In this document: positions 13,701 to 22,428 of the stretch, piece by piece
Position numbering within the stretch: position 1 is the stretch's first letter
How the letters are laid out: the number at the start of each line of letters is the position of its first letter
IMG/VR virus record: IMGVR_UViG_3300028496_000004
Location: 303 to 34,800 of that record
DNA: 34,498 nt
Source of the DNA: a virus
Strand: one strand, 5' to 3'
Notes under the pieces: generated by a model
What the model was told of the DNA's origin: nothing
Databases searched by the model: none
What the model saw: only the letters and a program-made list of their open reading frames with translations
Translations under genes and position numbers: made by a program

Positions 13701-16110
13701 GACCTTGGATCAGCGACCACTGGTAGTCGCTGGCGAGGGTGGACTCGGTCGCCGTGGTCTTGTTGAAGGCGAGACCGATGTAGGTCATCCCGACTGGGGA
13801 GTCGTTCAGGCCCGCGCCGGTCGCGCTCGTGCCGTACTTCACCCACGTGTAGGTGGTCGTCCCATCGGTGCCGGGGCTTCCGGGAACCCCGTCGGCACCC
13901 TTGATCAGCGACCATGAGTAGTCGCTGTAGACCACTGACTCAGTGGGGGACGTCTTGTTGTAGGCCAGACCCATGTAGGTCTTGCCGGTCGGGTCGTCCG
14001 ACATCCCGGTGGTGGGGGTGTCCGCGTACTTCAGCCATGTGTAGAGCGTCACCCCGTCAGTGCCGGGATTGCCGGGGATACCCTGTGAGCCGGTGCGCGC
14101 AACGGTCCACGCGAGAGTCTTGGTGAAGACCTTGCCGTCCACGGTCACGGGGATGGTCAGCGCGCCGCTCTGTTGCGTCAGTGCTGTCGTCACCGTCACC
14201 GTCACGACGGGCGCGGTGGTCCCGTTGCTCGTGATGGCTGTCGTCAACCCGGTGACCTGTCCGGTGATCGTGCCGATGGTGGCGCTCTGCTGTGTCGCGC
14301 CCTTGTAGGCGATGACCGATGAGGTGGTCGACCCCGCGAGCGCAGCAGTCGTGGACCCTGCGAAGGTGTGCGCCTCGTTGGTCAGCAGGACGGTGTAGCC
14401 GTCAGCGCCCGGAGCGCCCGGCGTGCCTGATCCTCCAGCAGCACCATCAGAGACCTTCGCCACGGTCAGGGTGTCGGAGACCCCGTTGGCGTCCGCCATC
14501 CGCACCGTGATCGTGCGCGCAGTCATGGTCACACCGGTGATGGTGACGACGTTCCCGGTGCGGCTCACACCCGTGGGCACGGTGGCCGAGAATGCAGCCC
14601 CGTCGACGCTGTAGGTCCATGCGCTGATCGTGGTGTTGGTGGCAGTGCCTGTCACCACCGATGTGGCGGGGGTGGTCGCGCCCCCAGTGGACGGGGCGGT
14701 GAGCACCTGCGTCGTGGCGATCAGGTTGACCACGGCAGCCGGGGTTCCCGGCGATCCGGGCGCGCCTGCCGCTCCAGTGTTGCCGGTCAGCAGCGCAGGC
14801 GAGGTCGTGGAGGTGGTCCCGTCGCCTCGCGTGACAGTGGTTCGGTACCAGATGAACGAGCCGGGCGTGCGGGCTGGAGTGGTGGTGGCCCAGCCGGTTG
14901 CCGGGGGGACTGCCTCAGATGAGTTGACGGCGTACTCCGTGGACACGCCGACCAGTGCGTCGTCGATGCCCTCGATGACGACGGGGTCAATGGCCTCGAC
15001 TCCGAGGACGTACGGCACCCACCCAGAGCCGTCCCAGCGGTTCGGCTTGTAGCCGTTGTCTGTGTCGAACCACGTGGACCCGACTACATGGTCGGTCCCC
15101 GGAGGCTCGTCCGGTGAGTAGTAGTTCGTCGTGCCGGATGAGCCGACACTCGCGGCAGCAGACAGCGGCTGCCACTGCGTGCCGTCCCAACGCCACCCCT
15201 TGTTCTCGTTGTCCGTGTCGTACCAGACCCGGTTGACCTCGGGGTCGACGGGCGCAGTGGGCGAGAAGGTGGTGCGGACTCCGCCTGCATCCACGATGTC
15301 GAACTCGCTGACGATCTGGTCGATGGCGTCCTGAGCGATCTTCTGGGCTGACACCGACCCATCCGCCAGCGCAGCGGTGTCGATGGTGCCGTCCATGAAC
15401 TTCGCGCCGGACAGCGACTTGTCGATGATGTCGGTGTCTACCAGCGGGTAGGTGACAACGGGGTCGGACACCGGCGAGGGATCGGAGGGGTTGCCCGAGT
15501 CGTCATAGGCGATGAACCTGTAGTACCAGATCGAGCCGTACTCCGTGCCGGTGACGATGACTGAGCCGCGAGCGTAGATGCGGTCATAGAAGGTCTCGTC
15601 GGTGAGGGAGAAGTCGAACGCACTCGCGGGGTCGGGCAGCGGGTCGAGGTCATCGCCCGCAATCGGCTGGAGGTTCTGAGAGCGATGCACCTCGATGTAC
15701 GAGAAGTCGAGGTCCATCGGCTGAGCGCCATCCGCGAGACCATCCCAGAAGACCTCGTGCGTGCCGAGCCGGGTCTTCGTGATCGGCTTGGATGGGGGCA
15801 GCGGTCCGACGATGTCGTACTCATAGGGCTCGCCCGTGTAGACGCTCGACTCCGAACCATCGGGTAGCGCGTCACCGTAGTTCGGGGCTTCAGGATTGTC
15901 GTCAGGGGAGTAGAGGTAGGCGTCTTCGTTGTCGGACGGTTGGCCGTTGAACTGACCCTGCCACTGCGATGCGTCGACCACTTCAAGGGCCGTGTTCTCG
16001 CCGAGGTAGGACGGGGAGCGTGTGCCGGAGTCACGCTCCTGCTCGCGCAGCCGCGTCTCCATCCAACGGAACCACTCCTCGCCCGTACGGGGCAGCCAGC
16101 CTCCAGCCAT
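10762..16110 (-). CDS. Giant modular tail fibre/minor tail protein
   Basis: This 1782-residue protein is the largest gene. Residues 1-30 are helical; residues 110-260 resemble a fibronectin-III-like or baseplate attachment domain. Residues 270-380 hold two WYDTDN...WRWDGTQW-type repeats. Residues 450-1040 include two 213-residue copies of a beta-rich module separated by two copies of an approximately 60-residue WSLI module, joined by short collagen-like GxP linkers. Residues 1300-1520 are 22 consecutive decapeptide repeats. The C-terminus (about 1700-1782) is a compact beta domain resembling H-type lectin-like tips. It probably forms a long trimeric side or central fibre. Its place between two deacetylase-bearing tail proteins suggests receptor binding. 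Confidence 0.7.
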   Translation of the reverse strand: MAGGWLPRTGEEWFRWMETRLREQERDSGTRSPSYLGENTALEVVDASQWQGQFNGQPSDNEDAYLYSPDDNPEAPNYGDALPDGSESSVYTGEPYEYDIVGPLPPSKPITKTRLGTHEVFWDGLADGAQPMDLDFSYIEVHRSQNLQPIAGDDLDPLPDPASAFDFSLTDETFYDRIYARGSVIVTGTEYGSIWYYRFIAYDDSGNPSDPSPVSDPVVTYPLVDTDIIDKSLSGAKFMDGTIDTAALADGSVSAQKIAQDAIDQIVSEFDIVDAGGVRTTFSPTAPVDPEVNRVWYDTDNENKGWRWDGTQWQPLSAAASVGSSGTTNYYSPDEPPGTDHVVGSTWFDTDNGYKPNRWDGSGWVPYVLGVEAIDPVVIEGIDDALVGVSTEYAVNSSEAVPPATGWATTTPARTPGSFIWYRTTVTRGDGTTSTTSPALLTGNTGAAGAPGSPGTPAAVVNLIATTQVLTAPSTGGATTPATSVVTGTATNTTISAWTYSVDGAAFSATVPTGVSRTGNVVTITGVTMTARTITVRMADANGVSDTLTVAKVSDGAAGGSGTPGAPGADGYTVLLTNEAHTFAGSTTAALAGSTTSSVIAYKGATQQSATIGTITGQVTGLTTAITSNGTTAPVVTVTVTTALTQQSGALTIPVTVDGKVFTKTLAWTVARTGSQGIPGNPGTDGVTLYTWLKYADTPTTGMSDDPTGKTYMGLAYNKTSPTESVVYSDYSWSLIKGADGVPGSPGTDGTTTYTWVKYGTSATGAGLNDSPVGMTYIGLAFNKTTATESTLASDYQWSLIQGPQGNPGNPGAPAATVSLTATTQVLVTPAAGGATNPATSTVTGTALNTTITAWTYSVDGAAFSATVPAGVSRTGNVVTITGSTMTAKTITVKMADAAGVADTLTVAKVADGAAGGSGTPGVPGADGYTVLLTNEAHVFAGSATTALAGSTTSTVIAYKGTVQQSATVGTITGQVTGLTTAITSNGTTAPVITITVTTALVAPNGVLSVPITVDGKVFTKTIAWSVSYKGVQGDPGSAGVSISSVTPYYQQTPVAAAAPALPTTNPPPAPWVSTEPAYVADTALWRTERIVYSNGTFAYTAVTKVSSYAAAAAVAALSVPRIITVGSSKTFFPGFIFTTNTPNLSGSIVIDTPITMTNYMTRIHMEGYNYVPGATEIDVTVGFYSYTTPSFLSTSQTNNGSAPVTVRLARKVATGTVSLILDIAGGVWQYPKVVIDRVDVGYVLPPDSFLNGWSGAVIADTTGYDTIFTPARRDLDETNTLTQSWRTTGQVTIDGGKVTADSITALQIAANAITASEILAGAVTTVKLDALAVTADKIAANAIIAGKIAADAVTTNTLAANAVTAAKIAADTITANEIATNAITANELAANSVVAGDITAGAVVAGNIAANAVTAGTIAADAVTAGTIAAGAVTAGRIAADAVTATTIAAGAVGADELAANSVVAGKIAANAVTAGTIAALSVEAGKIASNAVTADNIAAGAVVAAKISTDALDGKTITGAYVQTEATAARGIKFNTAGLTAYSSTGSVTFSVDASTGNVVAVGTFATATSGGRIVVRPDGDVLGVSKHSIEFYQAEADQFSFPATVSSSGRQDVNNRWSSSIRLQSGRATSLDSPYSTLDLSALEARLQADREVGSEAYPGYITISAVDGRIKITPGAAVEGSGSIELNGTLVHTSGRLRAAVGGTFTVGSVAVNGSASGSVTFPVNSFTSPPAVTVTPGSGRINMAISSVSVTGFNWNCNNWSPASASSSTAYYTAVAM
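11554..12213 (-). repeat. 22 decapeptide (30-bp) repeats in the giant tail protein
   Basis: Twenty-two consecutive units of ten residues fit AANAVTAGTI-like consensus: small residues at 1-2, V/I at 5 and I/L at 10. The corresponding DNA has a strict 30-bp period. Such decads are typical of beta-helical or trimeric shaft regions in tail fibres. Near-identical units favour unit gain or loss by slippage. Confidence 0.85.
13030..14739 (-). repeat. Internal duplication of a 213-residue module
   Basis: The 639-bp segments 14101-14739 and 13030-13668 encode closely similar modules of identical length (for example both contain AWTYSVDGAAFSATVP, GVSRTGNVVTITG and DGYTVLLTNEAH). Between them, 13669-14100 holds two copies of a shorter YTW-KY...SDY-WSLI module. 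Synonymous differences between the copies show that the duplication is not recent. Confidence 0.85.
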
Positions 16111-16174
16111 CAGACCTCATCTCCTATATCGCGCATGGTAGTCGTCAGCGGCTGAGCGCGCATGGACGCGGGGC

Positions 16175-17989
16175 TCAGGACGATCTGATTCGGGACCTGT
16201 AACCGGACGCCTTCAGCGCGTCGAAGGCGGACCTTACGGAGGTCCAACCGAATACCCGGTAGGCGTTGTATGCCTCCTGCGCATCCTCGGTGGAAGCGGG
16301 CATGTAGGTGGTTCCCGTGCCTGCGTCACGAGGGTCCAGTGAGTACCGCTTCACCTTGGCGGTGCATGCGGCTACTGCCGCCGACACAGCCTTGTGGTCA
16401 GCCGAGGCAGTTGAGTCGTTGAGCGGCTCCACGGTGTAGACCTCACACTTCGACGGTCCGCCAGCCGCACTGATCGCGGCGTTGATCGCGTTCTTGGTTG
16501 GAGTGGTCAGCGCCGAGCCTGCTCCATCCTCTAGACCGAGGTGAGTGATGGTGCCGGTGCCCTTGGTCAACGCAGACCATGCGGCCTTCTGCTCACTTCG
16601 ACGCACCTGCTCCAAGTACGCCTTCGACCAGCCCGCAGGCTTGGCCCCCGAGGCACCACCATCGGTGACGGCGATGAGCGTGCACTTCATCCCCATCGCC
16701 TTCGCATAGGAGATGTAGCCGGACAGGTACAGAGTCTCGTCATCGGGGTGCGGGGCGACGACGATGAGCGTCACGTTGCTTGGTGTGACGGGCTGGCTGG
16801 TACCCCCAGTGGGAGTGATCTCGCTCTCCACCTCTCCGATGTCGTCCCCGCTGGTCTCCATCTCGTCGTCCCATGCCACACTGCCCGGCGAGGGTGAAAG
16901 GACCACGGTGATCGTCTCCCCTTTTGAGTCCTGCGTCACGGTCAGTCGGTCCAGTTTCTGCTCCTGCTGAATCTCGACGCAAGGCAACTCAACTCGTAGG
17001 GGGACGCGCACACCGGCGACCAACTGGTCGATGGTGAGAGGGGCGCTGGGGTCGAGCGCAGAGTTGTCGGGGATGCGCACCACGACCGGCACCGGGTAGC
17101 GACCTGCCCGGTTGCGCTGAGCCTGCGACAGCATGGAAGAAGCCATCGCCTTCAACTCCTCCGCAGTGGGCTTCGTCGGGTCCGTAGGCCGGACACTCAC
17201 GTCATACAGGTTCGCCAGCAACTCGACCTCGCCGTAGAAGGGGTCGTTGCCCCCGGTCGCTGCCCAGTGGCCTTCTCCGTCGGTGACCGCAGTGCGAGTC
17301 GCGAGTTCCATTCCATACGTCGTCACGATCAGTTCGTCGACGAAGTGCGCTTGGCTCAGCAGCGGCGTGTAGCCGATGGGGTGATGCACGTCGTTGAGGA
17401 TGAGCCTGCGCCCCACCGTCGTGTAGTCCATGCCTGCTCGCCATGCGAGGGAGTCCATCTCCTCCCACACGGTGCGCTGGTAAGCGTGCGTGTAGCGCGA
17501 CGTCTTGGCACCCTTGCTGCTGTCGAGGACAGTCAGGTACGGAAGGATGTTCACAGGCGGGCTCAGGGCCTCCTTACGTGCCAACTCCCGCAGCAGGATA
17601 TTCGTCATGCGGGTGGTGACGAGTCCGACCTTCGATCCGTTCTTGGCGTATCGGTTGTCGTAGGCGCTGTGCATGATCGTGCGAGACAGGTAGTGGCAGA
17701 TGTCGTGGGCCACGATCTCGACACCGGTGGAGGTGTGTGTGGTGCGCGTGATCGGCCCCTCCCACACCCGGTCGCCATTGCGATAGATCACAAGTTCGTG
17801 CCGACCGACCGCGATGCTGTTCAGGGTCGTGCAGCAGTCACCGCTGGGGTTGATGACCTTGACCGTAGCCTCGGAGATGTCGTCTCGTCGGCGGTCCCAC
17901 TTGACCGACTCAGTGGGAGTGATCTGCGCGATCTTGTTCCTACCGCCACGGTCGAAGATGAAAGCGATGTTCTCTCCATTGCCGAGCAC
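16175..17989 (-). CDS. Baseplate minor tail protein fused to a PIG-L/LmbE deacetylase
   Basis: The 604-residue protein has two parts. Residues 1-390 are a minor tail protein of the Tal/baseplate-hub type that follows the Dit protein in actinophages (IFDRGGRNKIAQITPTESVK; VWEGPITRTTHTS; SRYTHAYQRTVWEEMDSLAW). Residues 406-604 are a complete PIG-L domain with APHPDDE (His414, Asp416, Asp417) and a distal SADHKAV (His532). It would place a GlcNAc deacetylase at the tail tip, able to act on wall glycans on contact. A Gly/Thr/Pro linker near residues 370-400 joins the parts. The GTG at 17989 is chosen because GGGAG precedes it and it follows the previous stop; the upstream frame is too His/Arg-rich. 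Confidence 0.8.
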   Translation of the reverse strand: MLGNGENIAFIFDRGGRNKIAQITPTESVKWDRRRDDISEATVKVINPSGDCCTTLNSIAVGRHELVIYRNGDRVWEGPITRTTHTSTGVEIVAHDICHYLSRTIMHSAYDNRYAKNGSKVGLVTTRMTNILLRELARKEALSPPVNILPYLTVLDSSKGAKTSRYTHAYQRTVWEEMDSLAWRAGMDYTTVGRRLILNDVHHPIGYTPLLSQAHFVDELIVTTYGMELATRTAVTDGEGHWAATGGNDPFYGEVELLANLYDVSVRPTDPTKPTAEELKAMASSMLSQAQRNRAGRYPVPVVVRIPDNSALDPSAPLTIDQLVAGVRVPLRVELPCVEIQQEQKLDRLTVTQDSKGETITVVLSPSPGSVAWDDEMETSGDDIGEVESEITPTGGTSQPVTPSNVTLIVVAPHPDDETLYLSGYISYAKAMGMKCTLIAVTDGGASGAKPAGWSKAYLEQVRRSEQKAAWSALTKGTGTITHLGLEDGAGSALTTPTKNAINAAISAAGGPSKCEVYTVEPLNDSTASADHKAVSAAVAACTAKVKRYSLDPRDAGTGTTYMPASTEDAQEAYNAYRVFGWTSVRSAFDALKASGYRSRIRSS

Positions 17990-17991
17990 GA

Positions 17992-19266
17992 CTACTCCCG
18001 GTTCGCTGTCGCCAGTGACACACGTGCAAACCGAGCGGCGGTGTCGGTGTCGATGATGACGTAGTAGCCGATGCCGCACGTCAGCAACGGCCACTGGAAC
18101 ATCTCAGTTCCAACGCCTGATACAAGGTGCTCGCCACTGACGGGATCGGCGTTGCCGACGGTGAAGGTCACCCGCTCCGTCATCCCGTCCAGTCTCACCG
18201 TGGTGTTGGCTGGGATGTAGTTGACCATGAAGGACCCACACGCGCTGTCCGGGTTAAGGTCCAGCGGCGTCTGGCCCGGAAGGGGACGGGGCAGCATCCT
18301 GACCCGTGCGAACCGGGTCGGCTTGGGGCCCGTTGTCATCTCCAGTTGGACAACGCCCTCACGCCACGACTGCACCGAAGTCTCAGGAATGTAGATCGCG
18401 TAGGAGTAGAAGGCGCTGGGCTGCGTGCCGCAGGCAGACGGCAGCGCTGGCGGCAGAGGGACGGGCGGGATGACGGGACAGTCCGGGTCGACCAGCGGCT
18501 TGGGTTTCGCCTTCGGTGCCGGAACTCCGATAGGGGTGATGGGGAAGATGCTCGCCCCGCTCTGGTGGACCAGCAACGAGGTGCCGCTCTGAGTCGCAAC
18601 GGTGACCGGCTCCGTGTAGACGTGTGGGGTAGCGGCGACGAAGGTGAACTCGACGCGGATGAAGTAGCCCCCACAGGACAGGTTCCGCTCCTGTGTGGGG
18701 ATCGGCCCTTCGACGGCTGTGACGTTTCGCAGGTGGCGCAGCACCGGCAGGACGGCAGCGTCGACGGCGGTGTCGGTGGTTGCGCCATCGAGGGTGGGGC
18801 AGTGGGCGAAGAAACAGATCGAGTCGCCCTCGCAGGTGCCACACTCGTTGCCACGCAGTACCGACTTCAGCCATGACATCCCGGCAACCGAACCAGCCTG
18901 CGACGTGCCGACCAGCAGGGCGTCCACAGTGATCTCTCGTGTCATCCTGCGGGGAGAGGAGACGAAGCCACCATCGCCGGTGCTCTCCCCCACGGTGGCT
19001 GAAGTCGTCGCGCCATCGAGTCCTCGCACCGAGACCGGGTAGAGACCGAGGAACTCAGCAGTCTCGGGCTGGTCGGGGTCGTACCATGGCGCAGCATCGG
19101 TCACGGGGTCCGTGTAGGGCGGGTCATCCAGTGCCACATTGAGGTCGTCACAGCCGTAGCAGTCACCGATGGACAAGGTTGGCATCAAGTTGGCGGAGTA
19201 CGTGACAGTGCGTGCGACGTTGATGATCTCCGTGCCCGCGAAAACCATCCATCCGGGAAACGACAT
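17992..19266 (-). CDS. Distal-tail (Dit-like) minor tail protein
   Basis: The 424-residue protein directly follows the tape measure, where Dit-type proteins lie. The N-terminus (MSFPGWMVFAGTEIINVART) and the Cys-rich block near residue 140 (CGTCEGDSICFFAHC) are typical of actinophage minor tail proteins of this position. A Pro-rich linker near residue 260 separates two beta-rich halves. It probably forms the ring joining tail tube to baseplate. Only eight bases separate it from the tape measure stop, and two bases from the next start. Confidence 0.7.
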   Translation of the reverse strand: MSFPGWMVFAGTEIINVARTVTYSANLMPTLSIGDCYGCDDLNVALDDPPYTDPVTDAAPWYDPDQPETAEFLGLYPVSVRGLDGATTSATVGESTGDGGFVSSPRRMTREITVDALLVGTSQAGSVAGMSWLKSVLRGNECGTCEGDSICFFAHCPTLDGATTDTAVDAAVLPVLRHLRNVTAVEGPIPTQERNLSCGGYFIRVEFTFVAATPHVYTEPVTVATQSGTSLLVHQSGASIFPITPIGVPAPKAKPKPLVDPDCPVIPPVPLPPALPSACGTQPSAFYSYAIYIPETSVQSWREGVVQLEMTTGPKPTRFARVRMLPRPLPGQTPLDLNPDSACGSFMVNYIPANTTVRLDGMTERVTFTVGNADPVSGEHLVSGVGTEMFQWPLLTCGIGYYVIIDTDTAARFARVSLATANRE

Positions 19267-19274
19267 CCCGCCTC

Positions 19275-22103
19275 CTACCGAACGTTCGCAACGAGTTGGT
19301 CAACGACCGACCCGGCGATGAGGTACGGGTCCGACCTGACGGTGCTGACCACGATAGCGCCCTTCTCAACAACGACCTGTCGACCACCGGCCACGCCCCC
19401 ACCAGCCATCGCCTTGCCTTGCGCGATGGCTGAGAGGGCGCGCACCGACGGGTCGACCTGCGAGAGCGGGCGGTTGAGCGGGACGACGGCTTCCGGTCCA
19501 GCCTCACCGATGAGTGCTCGGGTCGGCCCGTAGACCGTGCCACCTGTGGCGAACTGTCCGGCGTTCACCCTTGTGTTGCCGACCATGACGGTGCCAACGG
19601 TGAGCCTGATGTGCCGGTCCTTCAGGTTCTTCAGGTACGCACCAGCCGCCTGAAGTTCGCTCATGCCTTGGGTGAGGAACTGCGCGATGGTCACCTTGGA
19701 CACCGGGATCTTGTCAATCGCAGACTTGTAGTTGCGAGCCTTGCCACCAGTTCCGTCGAAGGAGTTACCGGTGGTGAGCAGGGAGGTTCGCGAGGCACCG
19801 AGCACAGCGTTGAGGCGCTCTTGGCTGATCTTGTTGCCGTCGATGGCGGTCTTCAGCCGGTCGACGTTGTACTTCGTACCTAGAGCGGTGGAACCGAACG
19901 CGGTGCTCTTTCCGCCCGCCTCCTTCAGTGCGGTGCCGAGGGAGTTGGTGTTGGTCTCGGCCACCCCCACACCGGTGGTGAAGTCGGCAATCTTGCCGAT
20001 GGCCACTGGTGGGAACAGCCAAGGCGCGATGTCACGCACATGGCCCATCGCGGTACCGACCGTGTCCAAGGCGTCAGCAAGGGTGTGGAGCGTCTCGGCG
20101 AAGGTCTGGAAGTCGTCGCGGGACTGCTGGGTGTCGATGTTCGCGAGACCCGTGGCGATCCCCTCGAAGGTGTCCTTGACGGTGACCATCAGTTCACGGA
20201 CATCGGTCCAGAAGTCCTGTATCGAGGTCTTCCCCTCGGCGGAGGACAGGAAGGTGTCGAAGCGGGTGGTGATCTCGTCGATGTAGGTGAGGAAGGACTG
20301 GCCACCGCCCTGCTCGGTACCGGAGCGGAATATCTTGCCGATGATGGAAGCGACGTTGCCGAGGATCGACCACAGCGAGTTGGCTGCTTGCCATGCCGTG
20401 TCCATCCAGTCCTTGATCTGACCCTGCCCCTCAGGGGACTTGGTGAAGTCGAGGAACCGCTTGGTCAGGTTCTCGAAGCCCTTGGCCATGGACTGACCTT
20501 GGGGCAGGACGGCAGCGAACAGCCCGAGAATCCCACCGAGCAGGTTGTTGAGCCCGATACCGAAGTTCTGGAAGATGCCGGGCAGGTCCTTGACGAACAA
20601 CTTCAGAAAGCCCTGAATCTCGGGGCTCTGCATCATCGTGCCGAAGTTCCGAGTGATGTTCCCTACGGCGACGAGCATCCCCTCCATCAGGGGGCCGATG
20701 AACTGCTTCATCAGCGGGATCAGCGCGTCCTCGAAGGCATGCGCCACCCCGTGCACGTCATCTCGTAGGCCGGTCATCGAGCCGCTCCACGCCTTCTTGA
20801 TCCGGTCCAGCGAGGCAGCCGAGGCGCTACCCTCCCGGCTCATCTCCTTGAACGCGATGACGACAGCACCCACCCCAGCAGCAAGCGCGAGAGCGATGGG
20901 CCCCATGGCGAGAAGCCCCCCGAGCAGCCCCATCGAGATGGCACCAACGACGGCGGTGATCGCACCAGCGAGCAGGAACACCCCGGACACCAGAGCAGGA
21001 AGGACGAACGAGACGCCGACGATGGCAGCAGCCACGGCAGCCAGACCCGTAATGAGGTTGGTCATCACGGGCTTGGCGGCGGTGAGCAGGGAGGAGAACA
21101 CGCCCGACCCGGCCATGCGCGCCAACTTGAAGTTCTGTACGACCATCCCGACGCCCTCGCCGAGCCGCCCCACCAACTCGATCACGCCCCGCAGTGGGAC
21201 AAACAGCGACGTAACAGCGGACCCGAAGAAGTTGAGGAAGTTGTTGCGCGACCCCTTGCCGAACAAGCCACCGATGATGCCGCCGACGTCGCGGACCTTG
21301 TCCCCCCCACGGTCCCATGCCTGCCCCCATCGCAGAATGCGGTTCTGCTGGAAGCCCAGTGAGCGCAGGGTGTCCCGGTCGTTGTTGTGAATGGCGGTCC
21401 GCAACTGACGGTAGTAGTCCAACTGCGCATCGCCGGACTCCTGAATCTGCTTCAGTCGGGCCTTGTGGGACACCTCCTCAACCCGGCGCAGGCGAGCGTC
21501 CTGACGAATGCGCTCACTCTCGATCTCGGACAGGTAGGTGGCGTACGCCTTGGCTGTCGCCACCCGCACCTTCCACGTCTCCGCATTGGAGCGCTTCTGC
21601 TCCTCCTCGTACTTCAGCAGTCCGGCGATCTGCTCCTGCTGGACTCGCTCGACGTTCCGCTTGTGCTCCTCCCAGTACTTCATCTGGGCTTGGTGGCCGA
21701 TCTCGCGGATGCGCTGGAGCCGCTGCTCCTCCGCCACGGCCTCCTCGGTGGAGATGGTCTCCTTCCGTGCCTTCGCCCACTTGTTGAGGTCGCGGGTCAT
21801 CTCGTCCAGCGACGTGAGGCCCCCGTTCGTCTGCATCCGCATCAACTCGCCGTTGATGTGGTTCATCGCGTTGTCGACGCCACCGAGTTGCTTCTCGAAG
21901 TGGCTGAAGTCGAGGTTGGCGAACCCCTTGGCGAGACGGTCGAAGTAGTCGTCGAGGGTCCGTTCGCTGTGGTGCTTGACCCGCTCGTCGAACTCCTTGC
22001 CGAAGCCGTCGCCAGACTCCTTGGCTGCCTCGCGGACCGCCCGGCGCATGCCGGTGGAGTCCACTGTGAGCCGGACGTAGGCGTCACCGACGAGTTCGGA
22101 CAC
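19275..22103 (-). CDS. Tape measure protein
   Basis: The 942-residue protein is long and helix-rich. Residues 1-290 are predicted coiled coil (many Arg/Glu/Gln residues), residues 343-421 hold several hydrophobic membrane-like segments (VLPALVSGVFLLAG, IALALAAGVGAVVIA), and the remainder is helical with a Gly-rich end. It measures the length of the tail tube and is ejected into the host membrane. It follows overlapping chaperone genes. The GTG start has AAGGAG four bases upstream. By the common rule of about 0.15 nm per residue this implies a tail near 140 nm. Confidence 0.9.
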   Translation of the reverse strand: MSELVGDAYVRLTVDSTGMRRAVREAAKESGDGFGKEFDERVKHHSERTLDDYFDRLAKGFANLDFSHFEKQLGGVDNAMNHINGELMRMQTNGGLTSLDEMTRDLNKWAKARKETISTEEAVAEEQRLQRIREIGHQAQMKYWEEHKRNVERVQQEQIAGLLKYEEEQKRSNAETWKVRVATAKAYATYLSEIESERIRQDARLRRVEEVSHKARLKQIQESGDAQLDYYRQLRTAIHNNDRDTLRSLGFQQNRILRWGQAWDRGGDKVRDVGGIIGGLFGKGSRNNFLNFFGSAVTSLFVPLRGVIELVGRLGEGVGMVVQNFKLARMAGSGVFSSLLTAAKPVMTNLITGLAAVAAAIVGVSFVLPALVSGVFLLAGAITAVVGAISMGLLGGLLAMGPIALALAAGVGAVVIAFKEMSREGSASAASLDRIKKAWSGSMTGLRDDVHGVAHAFEDALIPLMKQFIGPLMEGMLVAVGNITRNFGTMMQSPEIQGFLKLFVKDLPGIFQNFGIGLNNLLGGILGLFAAVLPQGQSMAKGFENLTKRFLDFTKSPEGQGQIKDWMDTAWQAANSLWSILGNVASIIGKIFRSGTEQGGGQSFLTYIDEITTRFDTFLSSAEGKTSIQDFWTDVRELMVTVKDTFEGIATGLANIDTQQSRDDFQTFAETLHTLADALDTVGTAMGHVRDIAPWLFPPVAIGKIADFTTGVGVAETNTNSLGTALKEAGGKSTAFGSTALGTKYNVDRLKTAIDGNKISQERLNAVLGASRTSLLTTGNSFDGTGGKARNYKSAIDKIPVSKVTIAQFLTQGMSELQAAGAYLKNLKDRHIRLTVGTVMVGNTRVNAGQFATGGTVYGPTRALIGEAGPEAVVPLNRPLSQVDPSVRALSAIAQGKAMAGGGVAGGRQVVVEKGAIVVSTVRSDPYLIAGSVVDQLVANVR

Positions 22104-22116
22104 GACGCTCCTTAGG

Positions 22117-22428
22117 TCATCCCTGCTTGGGTGCGGTTATCTGAGCATAGAACGCATCGAACGCTTCGCGCTCCTTCTCGACCGTCATCGGGCTGACGTC
22201 GGTCTTCTTCTCCCACGGCAGCGGCTCGACGAGTGAGAACTCCCAGTCCTCATGCTCCTCGGGTGGAATGCGGTTGATGACCCAGTAGTAGACGAAGTTG
22301 AGGAACCTGTTGAAGGGAAGATCGAAGGGGTCTAGGCCCCGACCTGCGAACTCGCCGTCGATGACTCCCCAGTACTCTGCTGCGTAGTGGACGAGTCGGA
22401 CGACGGCTTGGTAGGGCGGGCTCCCCAC
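22117..22428 (-). CDS. Tail assembly chaperone, frameshift extension (T-like)
   Basis: This frame overlaps the upstream chaperone by 97 bases in the -1 frame and codes DLPFNRFLNFVYYW, a region typical of the T part of G/GT chaperones. It is probably expressed as a -1 frameshift product: both frames share the run GTGGGGAGCC (about 22419-22428), where a slip would join EEWG to SPPYQAV. An independent GTG start at 22428 cannot be excluded. The frameshifted protein binds the tape measure and guides tail tube assembly. Confidence 0.65.
   Translation of the reverse strand: MGSPPYQAVVRLVHYAAEYWGVIDGEFAGRGLDPFDLPFNRFLNFVYYWVINRIPPEEHEDWEFSLVEPLPWEKKTDVSPMTVEKEREAFDAFYAQITAPKQG

Noticed and set aside
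16111-16174. Hairpin between giant tail protein and fused deacetylase genes
   Set aside because: The CTGAGC/GCTCAG pair (16152-16157 with 16173-16178) is only six bases and overlaps a stop codon.
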